Assembly: GCA_011947345.1 (NCBI GenBank)
Contig: JAAVTG010000744.1
Coordinates: 1-28,429 of the forward strand
DNA from: Phytophthora quininea
Taxonomy: Eukaryota > Oomycota > Peronosporomycetes > Peronosporales > Peronosporaceae
Direction of reading: 5' to 3'
Length of the DNA: 28,429 bases
Position 1 is the stretch's first letter. Every line of letters starts with the position of its first letter. This document shows, piece by piece, positions 1 to 8,370 of the stretch. The notes under the pieces are model-generated. The model did not search any database and was not told the origin of the DNA. It worked only from the letters and a program-made list of their open reading frames with translations. The position numbers were made by a program, and so were the translations under genes.

Positions 1-2731
1 CGCTCTCATTCTTCATGAGCAGAATCTGCACGGCACCCTTGGCCCAACGTTTCTTCTGACCCATAGCAGCAGCCACCGTCTCGGGCACGGCACCTTCACA
101 GAGACGGATGCGGTCTTTAGCATCGCCCTCGAAGTCCTTACGGAAGTAGACAGAGTCCCAGCCAGCCGTATGCAGCACATTACCCGTGTAGGCATCTTCT
201 GTCTGAGTACCGTACTGAATGCCACCGATGGAGTCGAAGGATTGACGACGGAAGACGGCATTTGTACCGGCGAAAGCTGCCGAGTCGAAGCCATCACGAC
301 CACATTGCACAGCGTCGAAAAGATGGTGTTCTTGTGTCCGCAAGGGTCGCCCATGACGGTGATCTGCGGCGTGTCCTCGAAGTACTGAGGCGTCTGTACA
401 TACGAGACCTGGTTCCAGGAAATGTCGTCGCTGTATTGGCGACCTCCGCCGTCGACGGCCTCGCCCTCCGAGAAGAAGAAGGAAGCACCGCCAGCAGGAA
501 CTTCGGGTGCGGCTTCATATCGTTATCCAAAATCAAAAGGTATTTGCCGTCGGCGCCTTCGTTGAACATGGCGTTGTTGATGTTACCGGCCTTGGAGTGG
601 TGTGTCTCGGGCTTCATGCGGCCAACGAACGTCACGCGCGGGATTCCGCGGTCACGGTAGTCGTAGTCGTCTGATAGAGAACCGACCGCACAGTCACGAC
701 GCTGCACGCCCTTGGATCCCTCCTTACGGAGTTCACGAACGGAACTGTGTTGACGACGCCATGACTTTAGACTGGCGTCGTCCTGCACAGGCCCCACAAC
801 ACGCTCGTGCATGAGGCGAGCAAGTTCTCCTCGGAGATCACCAGCGATCTCAATCACCTTGGTGTTGACCGTCACCTTGAAGTGGTTGTTGGCGTCCCAA
901 GTGGACTTGGTGTAGCCATCATCGAGGATGAAGATGTGCAGCAGCTCCGGAGGGTACTGCATGGCCAGACAGTTCTTGAGCGTCTGCATCGAGTCCGTCA
1001 CAGGCTCCATGTAGTGACACAAGAAGATGTCGACCGTCGGCCACTGCTCCTTCGGGATAGGCGGCTTGAAATCGTTCATGTAGCGAGCACCACGACGGAT
1101 CGGGCGCCACATACTGAAGTTGAACAGTAGACCCAGGAAGTAGTTGAGGAACTCACTGAAGATCATCATCGCGTACATGAGCCACGAGCCGAACGGCACG
1201 TTCTTGATGCAGTATCCCTCGCCGGTGCTAGAGTCGAAGTTCTTGGTCGAACTGTAGCAGTTGGTAGTGACACTGCTGGACAGCTCACTGCACGGCAATG
1301 TAGGGGCTGAGTGACTGCAGAAGTACTCTTGCGGGTACATGGTGGTCAAGTAGTACAGCCAGAAGATACCGGTCGCAGCCGTACCAAAGTAGAAGATGTG
1401 GAAGATGCCAGTACCCGACATCTTGTACTTGCGGATGTTGGGCGTCTCCACAGGCTCAGCAGCTCGGTTGGCGATCGAGTACGTGCTCATAGCGAACGAG
1501 CGGAATGACGGCTCGTAGTAGTTGCGAACACCGGCGATCGAGTCGCCGTACTGGCTCATCTTGCCGTCGGGGCCCTGAGAGTCCATGAAGCGGATGCTGC
1601 GGCCATTGTCCTTCATGCTGACGCCTCCTTCCTTGGCGTGTTTGGGGTCCACGAACGACGTGGTGCTCAGGTACGTGCGGTGCGGCACTTGTTGCCAGCG
1701 GTCAGGCACTTGGCTCTTGCTGTTCATCGAGACACTCGGCATCTGCGCTTGCGAGATGCTCACGTCCGGCTCAGCGTCTTCCGAGGGCATGGCCTCGCCA
1801 CACTCCGTGCAGAAGGCGGTCCCACTTGGCACCGTAGCAAAGCAGTTCTCACACACGAGACGAACTCGCTCCTGAGGAACTTGAGCCGACAGCGTGGCGC
1901 CGGTCGGAAGTTCCGGGATCTGCTCTTCGATGGGGCCAAGTTGAGCATGAGCGCCCACGCGGTTGTAGCAGCCAATGCCCCAGCGCATAGCGAGCTGGTT
2001 GAGGCAGCCGACGACGGCCACGGCCGCCCAGATAATGAACATGAGCGTCTGCGCTCCGGAGTCCATGCCCTTGAGTGCTGCCTTGCCGCCGTCCTGGATC
2101 GACGTGTAGGCGACGTCGGACAGCACCGCCGTGGAATCCACGAGACGGGAGACGCCGTCCGACACCAGCCAGCCGCCGGTGATGGCCGAGAAGAAAATGT
2201 ATTTGAAGCGGTGGTTCTCGAGCTCCGAAGTCTTGGAGCTGGAGCAGCAGACGAGCTCGAAGATGATCATGAAGGCGACGACGAACTCCTGTCTGGCCAG
2301 TTGGTTGCTGGCCGGGAAGAGGTTCACGCCGTCGTAGGCGTCGATGAGCAGCAGGTAGCAGCCGATGATGCCGCCCGTCAGCAGGATGAGGATGTATGGC
2401 CCGAAGACGGTCATGAAGCCGATCAGCAGCGCAAGCACGAAGCCGGCGCCGCCGCCGGCCGCCACGGCAATCCACTCGTTCGTGTTGGATAGCGACACGA
2501 TGGCGGTGAAGGCCACGACGAAGCCCCTGAAGGAGTAAGAATCACAGTTAGAACCGACGTCGACCTATTCGAACGCGTAGTCGCGCCTACGTACATGGCG
2601 AACGCGGACAGGAACTGGGTGGTCACGAAGAGCGAGCGCGCCCCGAGCGAGAGCGACGACCAGCCGCCGCAAGACAGCGAGACGCCGCCCAGGATGCCCA
2701 CCACGGAGGCGATGATGCCCGCAGCAGTCAT
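1..2731 (-). CDS. CesA: Oomycete cellulose synthase (CesA family, CesA3-like), 3' end outside window
   Basis: Membrane glycosyltransferase (GT2) polymerising UDP-glucose into cell-wall beta-1,4-glucan. Exon 1 starts at the ATG at 2731 and is joined across an intron (2527-2594) to a long hydrophobic N-terminal part with several membrane segments. A zinc-ribbon-like pair, CENC and CTEC, follows at about 1792-1856. The catalytic signatures appear in order: ILDDG (about 920), the DND of the DxD motif (about 520), TED (about 190-210) and the QxxRW motif as QKKRW (44-58). The C-terminal membrane segments lie beyond position 1. The frame changes near 470 and at the A run 318-321 (plus strand); one extra base at each site restores the family sequence, so these look like sequence errors. 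No pleckstrin-homology domain is visible. Three of the four described Phytophthora infestans CesA proteins carry one, so I infer the CesA3-type paralogue. Family assignment is very secure; paralogue assignment is moderate. Confidence 0.93.
2527..2594 (-). other. Intron 1 of the cellulose synthase gene (68 nt)
   Basis: On the minus strand the sequence runs GCC-AT, then donor GTACGT, and ends at acceptor TTCAG before G-GGC-TTC. Splicing here joins codons as Ala-Met-Gly-Phe-Val-Val and keeps the long downstream frame. Length and donor match other introns in the window. Confidence 0.85.
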
Positions 2732-2810
2732 GGTCGAGGGAGGTTGGCGAATGGACTCAGAGAAGCAGGTCGATGCACGGACTGACTAGCTTCTCCCAAG
2801 TGCTTCCGAG

Positions 2811-2831
2811 CATACAAAACCGGAAATGAGG
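2811..2831 (-). promoter_or_regulatory. Possible oomycete Inr-type core promoter of the cellulose synthase
   Basis: About 80 nt upstream of the CesA start, the minus strand reads CCTCATTTCCGGTTTTGTA. It resembles the oomycete initiator consensus GCTCATTYYNCAWTTTNYY but has CA replaced by GG and a few other differences. The position suits a short 5' leader. Sequence resemblance is the only support. Confidence 0.35.
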
Positions 2832-3084
2832 CCAATCAGCTAGACCCCAGGTGCAAACTTATCCACTGGCGGATGCCGAAAGAATGTGAAGAATCCAATC
2901 AGCCTGCTGTCCCTGCCGACCCGATCCACTGTCCACCGTCGACGCCAATGCTCGCCATACATGTAGAGCCCGGGCCACCCAATTTTACGGCACTCCCGTG
3001 CGTGCGGTTCCGGCACATCGATGCTGGTCAATGCACCGCGACATGACCGACGTCCAAATTTCTTTTGACGACGGGCACCACGGC

Positions 3085-3103
3085 GCTCAGTCTGCATTTT
3101 GCC
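3085..3103 (+). promoter_or_regulatory. Oomycete Inr-type core promoter
   Basis: The sequence GCTCAGTCTGCATTTTGCC matches the oomycete initiator consensus GCTCATTYYNCAWTTTNYY at 18 of 19 positions; only the first T of the TT pair differs. It lies about 35 nt upstream of the ATG at 3137, the usual distance for oomycete transcription starts. This is the best promoter match in the window. Confidence 0.75.
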
Positions 3104-3136
3104 TTGGGCGCTAAGTGGAATTTCTCCCGGTCCGTG

Positions 3137-4215
3137 ATGCCTGCGCCACGAGCAGTGCTGTGTCTGCTGCTGGTCGCGTTCGTCTGCAGCGCTGAGGCCA
3201 AGAACTACTTTAACCAGTCGGCCGGGTATGTGATCGAGATCTCGACGGATGACTGGAGCAACTACGACTCGGAAGGCGGCTGCGTCACGTGCCCGTACAC
3301 GTGCATCGCCCCCACCACCAGCTACGACGGTACCACCATCAACTCGAGCAACACGACCCAGACGGCGTCGCTGCCAGTATCTACACGGAGGTGCAGAGCA
3401 ACGGCTGCTGCTACTCCAGCACGTCCAGCACGCAGCCGTCGTGCTCGACCGAGGCGAGTCCGTCGACCGCCGAGAACTGCGGCTTCTTGTACGGCCCCAC
3501 GCTCAAGTGGCGCATCAACAATGCGCTCAAGCCGCTGAGTGACTCAATGACGGCGATCCTGTTCGCGTCCACCGACTGCGAGAGTTTCTGGGCCGTCGGC
3601 AAGCAGGCCATCCGCTACACGAGCAACACCAAGGCCGTCAAAGGCTCCAAGATGATCCAGCACGGTTGCTACGGAGACCCGAACGGCGTCCCCATCGTGC
3701 TGAGCGGCTGCTTGACGTCTATGCTCACCTACTCCAAGACCAAGACGTACACATGGAAGAACTTGGCCGAGAAATGCCAGGGACTCGCAGGTCGCTGCGT
3801 CATCACCAACGCCGTGTGGGAGGAGCACTTGGAATGCTGTACCTCTCGAACCGGTCTAGCATCGGACTGGGACACGACCTACTCGACCTACACCAAGACA
3901 GCGTCCACCTCGACCACGTTGAGCGGCCCTGCCATCACGGGCATTGTCATTGGCGGCGTGGCGCTGCTCATGTGCCTCATCCACTTTGGCGCCAAGGTGC
4001 GCGAACGCGCTCGCCAGACGGCTTTGATGCGTGAGCAGGAGGCTACCGACGACTACGACGAGATCATGACGCCGCTCACGGGCGCTCAGAGCCAGCAACC
4101 CGTGGCATTGCAACGTCCCATCGGCCCTGCATCTCTAGAAGTCTCGCTTCACGAAGGCGACCAGATCTACCGCAAGAAGGAGGACGAGCTGCTCTTCGAG
4201 GGCGACATGTATTAG
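3137..4215 (+). CDS. Secreted-type I membrane protein, cysteine-rich ectodomain, unknown function
   Basis: I chose the ATG at 3137 because it begins a clear signal peptide (MPAPRAVLCLLLVAFVCSAEA) and sits just downstream of a strong Inr element. A luminal or extracellular part of about 260 residues follows, rich in Cys, Ser and Thr, with CVTCPYTC near its start and several Asn-x-Ser/Thr sites. One membrane helix (about 3934-3982, AITGIVIGGVALLMCLIHF) precedes a cytosolic tail of about 75 residues ending at the stop at 4213-4215. The tail holds an acidic dileucine-like sorting signal (KEDELL) close to its end, suggesting traffic through endosomes or the vacuole (inference). The frame changes near 3372; one additional base joins the two parts, as with the error pattern elsewhere. 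No family is recognised. The gene is divergent from the cellulose synthase, which could mean shared regulation. Confidence 0.85.
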
Positions 4216-4323
4216 TAAGAGCGAAGCTTATCCGAAAATTTTCATGCCCTGCTGTATTCTGAACGCTTCGCCACGGTCTGTTCAACAGCAAATCGGTCTG
4301 GCAACGCAGTTGCCACCTTGATA

Positions 4324-4443
4324 AGTATTTCCCAAAACCAGTACCGATGTACCACCATCGTCCCGGAACCAGTACCTTACTCAAAACCAGTACTTGTACC
4401 AATGAAAGTGCTTGTTCAATTTGGTACATGTTCGTTTCCATAC
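4324..4443 (+). repeat. Left inverted arm of the foldback element
   Basis: This is the reverse complement of 4731-4850. The inner end stops matching just after TTCGTTTCCA/TAC. Confidence 0.9.
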
Positions 4444-4730
4444 TATCTTGCACGAGCACGGGATCAGCCATACTGCCAATCCGGAGCTGAATGGCATTCC
4501 CAGTTTCAGCACGGTTGTTCCGTGCAGGCTTGTCAGATCCAATTGCGCGCGACTTGATGAAGTCATGGTTGCTAGGGTGTCCGGAGGTAGAAAAGCTGCT
4601 TGTAGAGGTCGTTGTTGTCAAGATTGAGAATGGTGCGATGGAGGGAGGGTGCTAAACTTGCTGCAACAGCCCTTCCGCTAACGCTGTCCATGCCAGACTC
4701 TTCCGCTGCTAAGATTGTTGGGACGTTCGG

Positions 4731-4850
4731 TACTGGAAACGAATATGTACCAAATTGAACAAGCACTTTCATTGGTACAAGTACTGGTTTTGAGTAAGGT
4801 ACTGGTTCCGGGACGATGGTGGTACATCGGTACTGGTTTTGGGAAATACT
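4731..4850 (-). repeat. Right inverted arm of the foldback element
   Basis: This is the reverse complement of 4324-4443. The low number of differences between arms implies a young element or gene conversion between arms. Confidence 0.9.
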
Positions 4851-5325
4851 CCCTTGGATAATCAAGGTGCACGGGCCGTGCTACGGCGTAATGATAGATT
4901 TGAACGCCATCTTGAAGACCTTGCTTGTCAAGAGCACCGCAGCGTAGATCTTCAATCACGTGTTTTGATTGGCTAAAATCCGAGTGTTGCACTTGGGTAT
5001 ACAAATTCTCTTAGCTACGCTAAGAGTATAACAGTCCTCAGCGTCATCGGTGGTTATTTATTGAATTTTATGCGTTGCAAACAGTCCTGGCGCCAGCCGT
5101 TTCGAGCAGACACTCGCCATTTGTATGCGTCGCTCTCGTTTGCTACGACGGTACCACTCTGTGCCCCTTCCCATTTTCAGAAGCCTAAATCTCGTGTAAG
5201 TCACCACGAATCAACCTCTCTGGCCGCCCACGGTACTACCCGTTTATGCTAGGTTTTGTATTGCCACCAGTCGATCGCGAACCCGGCGACCGGTCGCAGA
5301 GGTCGCGAGGCTAAATTTCAGAAAA

Positions 5326-5467
5326 GAGTGATGATCACTCACGCAGAGTGACGTGCCGAGTGATGATCACGGCTGGAGCAGCCACAGTGTAGGCTCCCCG
5401 GCCAATGGAGCCTGTCCATTGGCCGCCTCAACGCAAATATAGTAGGTTAGCCAGTCCCCATTGGCCG
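5326..5467. repeat. Cluster of palindromes and a hairpin
   Basis: GAGTGATGATCACTC at 5326-5340 is a perfect palindrome around one central base. Its first 13 bases recur at about 5358-5370. GGCCAATGGA (5400-5409) and TCCATTGGCC (5415-5424) form a 10-bp stem with a 5-nt loop, and CCATTGGCCG recurs near 5458. CCAAT-type boxes are embedded in these units. The cluster could be an element end or a regulatory region; no adjacent gene clearly uses it. Confidence 0.6.
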
Positions 5468-5699
5468 GTTAAAGCCAAAATGTCTAGGATGCGCAAGATT
5501 CAGGACGCTCCGCCGGCCTAGGGTTGTGCAAAAGTCATGGCGCACCCCCGCGTTTTATTAGCGCTCGCACAAGCACTTCTGCCGTGCACAAGGCAAGATC
5601 TCCTGCTGTCAGGACTGAGTCTGCAGCGAAATTCGTTTGTTCTGAGTACGAGCATTATACAGTTAAGGTATCCCGGTCAAGCTCGTCCTAATTATCATG

Positions 5700-6890
5700 C
5701 TAGTGTTGTGGTGGTGCAGTGCAGAAGTAGCGCGACAGCTTGGTCTGTCGCAACCGGCAGCGGTGGGGATTCTGGCGACCTGGGGCGGCTCTGACCGAGC
5801 TGTGAGACGCGCGGTGGTCGGCCAACGCGTCACTGCGTTGGATGCGACCCTCAGATCCGTAGATCTCTGCATGCCTACGGCTTTGCCGCGCGATGTCAGA
5901 GCCATCGCTGCTGGTGGATACTACGCAGTGGCTGTACGCGTCCTGGTGTTTCCTCCCGGTGCAGCTTGGCCAGCCGCAGCGACAGCGGAACCAGAGCTGG
6001 TTGTTTTCGGCGACTGGGGAGTAGCTGACACGCAACTCTTGAAGCGGCTCGATGTGGTTTATCGTGAAGATGCCGATGCGGGTGGAGTTGCCGCATTGGT
6101 ACTCGTAGAAGGCTGCATTTGGCCTACATGAATGATTGATAAACCGACTCATGTTGCCGCACTTGGCTGCATCGATGAAAAAGCTGCGGCCATCTGCCGT
6201 GGGGTGACGGATCTGTATCGTGTAGTCGGGGTAATCTCTGCGTTCCTTCTCGACCTCATCGATCAACTCGCCGATGTACTCGACGACGAACGCGTGCTTT
6301 GGTATCGATCGAGTGGATGCCACACCGATGCCGCAGGCCGAAGTAATGAGCTCCAGTGGGTATTCTTCGATGAAGTGATTGCCGCAGCCGATGCCGTTGG
6401 GGCAGTTGCTTCTGTGGCACAACGCGTTTGTCCGGAAGTTGATGCAGCATGAGCCCCCTCACCGACGCAGATGTGATGGCATCCGCAGTGCTCATAGTGC
6501 GGATAGTCGAAGCGGGGTGCATCCGAGGACACGCCAGCAAAGAAGTTCTCGTGAATAGGTGAAATCCCGGCTGGCCACGGCTCCACGACGACGACGTCAT
6601 GAACGCCACCAACTAGCGTCGGCCACGGCAGATCCATCGCTGTCCAGGAACCGCAATGCCACAGCCGACAAAATCACGCCCCCGTTGTCGGTTGCCGCAG
6701 CCAACGAAGCTACCACGTGCCTTGATTCGGATTCAGAAGGGTTTGAGCCGCCGACTTGCCACGGACAGATGCCACAGCGGCATGCCTTCAACGGTCGGAA
6801 CGGCCGATAACGTCGCTGCGGATGATCCAGGATGCTCAAATGCACAACGTCGTTTTGCTTGAGAATCTGCACCGGGCGGCTGCTACGCAT
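5700..6890 (-). CDS. SET-domain protein lysine methyltransferase with pre-SET and post-SET cysteines
   Basis: Predicted chromatin enzyme that methylates lysine (probably histone) using S-adenosylmethionine. From about 6637 down, the frame shows a pre-SET-like part (a P-x-F-x-Y stretch, then CGCHHIC) continuing into CINFRTNALCHRSNC in another frame. The SET domain is clear: GIGVAST, EYIGELI, the hallmark RFINHSCRPN, and ELRVSY, where families usually have ELxxDY, so the Asp is replaced while the catalytic-type Tyr remains. A post-SET CRCGWPSC follows, then an unusual tail of about 80 residues. The break at the C run 6454-6458 is explained by one missing base. Another change occurs near 6605-6640. 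I placed the start at the ATG at 6890, but the part upstream of 6640 is uncertain. The cysteine pattern recalls SUV39-like enzymes; substrate is not predictable. Confidence 0.85.
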
Positions 6891-7166
6891 GTTGGATCGT
6901 GCGAGCTAACCTTTGGGACGGCGACCTGATGAGAGGACGTGGCGGCGATTCAGTGTGCTTCTCACAGCGACGGATCAAAATGCCTCCACACCGCTGCTCA
7001 GGATATGCTAGTGGATCGGAGAGAAGGATTGCAGCTCCTCGTGGCGATCAGACATGAGAGGATACGACGGCGGCGGGCCATGAGCAGCTTTTGGTTTCTG
7101 GATGCGAAGTGAGCGGTGAGCGAATACGACCGGTCGGAGGAGGCGACGACAGCGTCTGGGTTTTGG

Positions 7167-7925
7167 ATGCGAGATGAATGGCGTCCAATGCTAGCAAAGA
7201 AGCCCAGTCGGAGCAGGCGATCTGGGGAGGTTGCACGGAAGGCCATGGCGTGTTCATTCTTCAAAATGACCCGTACCGGTCTAATGAACGCGTTGGAGGC
7301 AGAACTGGCTGACCAAATTCAAGACGGAGATCGCTCTGCCTTCCGCGACATGGACGAGCTCCGCGCCTTTGTCTCCGATGAGAATCCACTGCCAACAACC
7401 AACATCACCATCGAGATGTGCGTCGTCGCCATCAAGGAGACCATCAGAAACATTCGAGTTGAGCTGATCGACTACGATTATGCTGACAGTATCAACGACG
7501 TCATCAGCATGCTCGACAAGTTGGATCAGCAACGCCGAAACAAGTTCGTGTTCTCACTTACGCTATGGAAGCCGAAGAAGCGCTCGCTATCGGATATGTG
7601 GGCGTTCGAAGTGGGCAAGGCGTACTGTTTCACGAGAGTTCACGGTCTCCGCCTGTATTACGAACTGCCGCAAGGAAGTTCGTAGCTCCAAAGCAGCACT
7701 TCTGTGGTGGCCGTCGATGTTTCGTCGACCGCTGGACGTGGTCTTGAGGAACTGACGTCGACTGTGGAGGACGCGAGAGCTGGCAACCGCGGAGTTGATG
7801 GCGACGAAACCCCAGCATCATCTGCAAGCGGCAATGACGATGCGCGGTCGACTGGAGATGCCAACGACCTTAATCCATCGCCCAAGAAGCGAGCTCGTGG
7901 AGCGAAAAATGTGGCGAGCAACTAG
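7167..7925 (+). CDS. Unrecognised protein, interrupted by an in-frame TAG
   Basis: An open frame covers 7167-7685, with possible starts at ATG 7167 or 7266 (MTRTGL). The body is predicted helical, rich in Asp, Glu and Leu (for example EAELADQIQDGD and SINDVISMLDKLDQQRRNKF). It then has a more beta-like segment ending LRLYYELPQGSS. The TAG at 7683-7685 is followed in the same frame by about 80 residues of typical disordered acidic linker and a basic PKKRARGAK nuclear-localisation-like motif before the stop at 7923-7925. This suggests one longer nuclear protein with a nonsense change, or two frames by chance. The beta-like part vaguely recalls OB-fold proteins, which some Helitrons carry as RPA-like passengers, but I cannot support that. 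It lies just upstream of the Helitron in the same orientation and could be cargo or a flanking host gene. Confidence 0.5.
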
Positions 7926-8370
7926 TCAGTTGGGGCGTTCATGCGCCTTGCAACAAAAGGTGATATGGCAAACAGAATGAGTTCAACATGGTGAGAGCAT
8001 GCTGGCATGCGTACACATGAAAAATAAAAAAGTTGCATGATCAGCGTGTCAGTGTTATGGATACAAAAATATTATTTTAGAAACCACAAAAAGCTACAGA
8101 TACACATACCTAATACGCGGCGAAAGATTCCACAGCATCCGAGCGGTATGACGAAGGCCTTTACTGGGCCGTTCGGTCGGGCTGGAGGGACGCGGAACAA
8201 GGATCGCAATGGTACTGCGTACGTTCGCCATGGGCCGCACCAGAGCTCGCCATTTTCGTGTTTTGCGGCTGCGGAGCGCGGATGCAAGATTCAAAACCGG
8301 TGGCGATCATTAATTGTCCAACCAAGAACTCGAAGAGCAGCACAGAGTGTAGAGCCGACCGACTGTTGAG
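7926..8370. other. Non-coding stretch before the Helitron gene
   Basis: No supported gene. The AT-rich part 7995-8060 could be the 3' trailer of the preceding gene. At 8199-8211 the word AAGGATCGCAATG occurs, repeated just after the hairpin on the far side of the Helitron gene (14482-14494), so the left end of the transposon may lie in or before this stretch. Confidence 0.5.

Larger units (their letters stand above)
2732..3136. other. Divergent intergenic region between CesA and the membrane-protein gene
   Basis: These 405 nt separate two divergently transcribed genes and must contain both promoters. Candidate Inr-type elements face each way (2811-2831 minus, 3085-3103 plus). No convincing coding sequence was seen inside. 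Confidence 0.7.
4324..4850. mobile_element. Foldback (MITE-like) element with 120-nt inverted arms
   Basis: The 120 nt at 4324-4443 recur as a nearly perfect reverse complement at 4731-4850, with about two differences. The arms begin AGTATTTCCCAAAACCAGTA and flank a unique 287-nt centre. Within each arm the word AACCAGTAC occurs three times. Beyond the outer edges, CACCTTGAT is present on the left (4314-4322), and its complement ATCAAGGTG lies a few bases further out on the right (about 4860-4868), so the symmetry may extend slightly. No transposase is encoded, as expected for a non-autonomous element or a hairpin-forming repeat. Target-site duplications were not firmly identified. The structure is certain; the mobile-element interpretation is inference. 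Confidence 0.75.
4216..5699. other. Non-coding stretch with foldback element and palindromes
   Basis: No convincing gene lies in these 1.5 kb. The open frames over 4324-4850 simply read through the two arms of an inverted repeat and give mirrored, meaningless peptides. The stretch contains the foldback element (4324-4850) and a palindrome cluster (about 5326-5467). Between 4851 and 5325, and after 5467, I see nothing recognisable. Confidence 0.7.

Noticed and set aside
1638..2492. Long plus-strand open frame (284 codons) opposite the cellulose synthase
   Set aside because: It is the mirror of a well-supported CesA coding region with GC-rich third positions; its peptide is rich in His, Arg, Asp and Glu, with no known domain.
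4076..4621. Minus-strand open frame of 181 codons over the left foldback arm
   Set aside because: It spans the end of the membrane-protein gene and the repeat arm. The mirrored arm gives the same peptide pieces, so it is repeat read-through.
5697..6131. Plus-strand open frame of 144 codons
   Set aside because: It is antisense to the SET domain, whose motifs leave no doubt about the coding strand.
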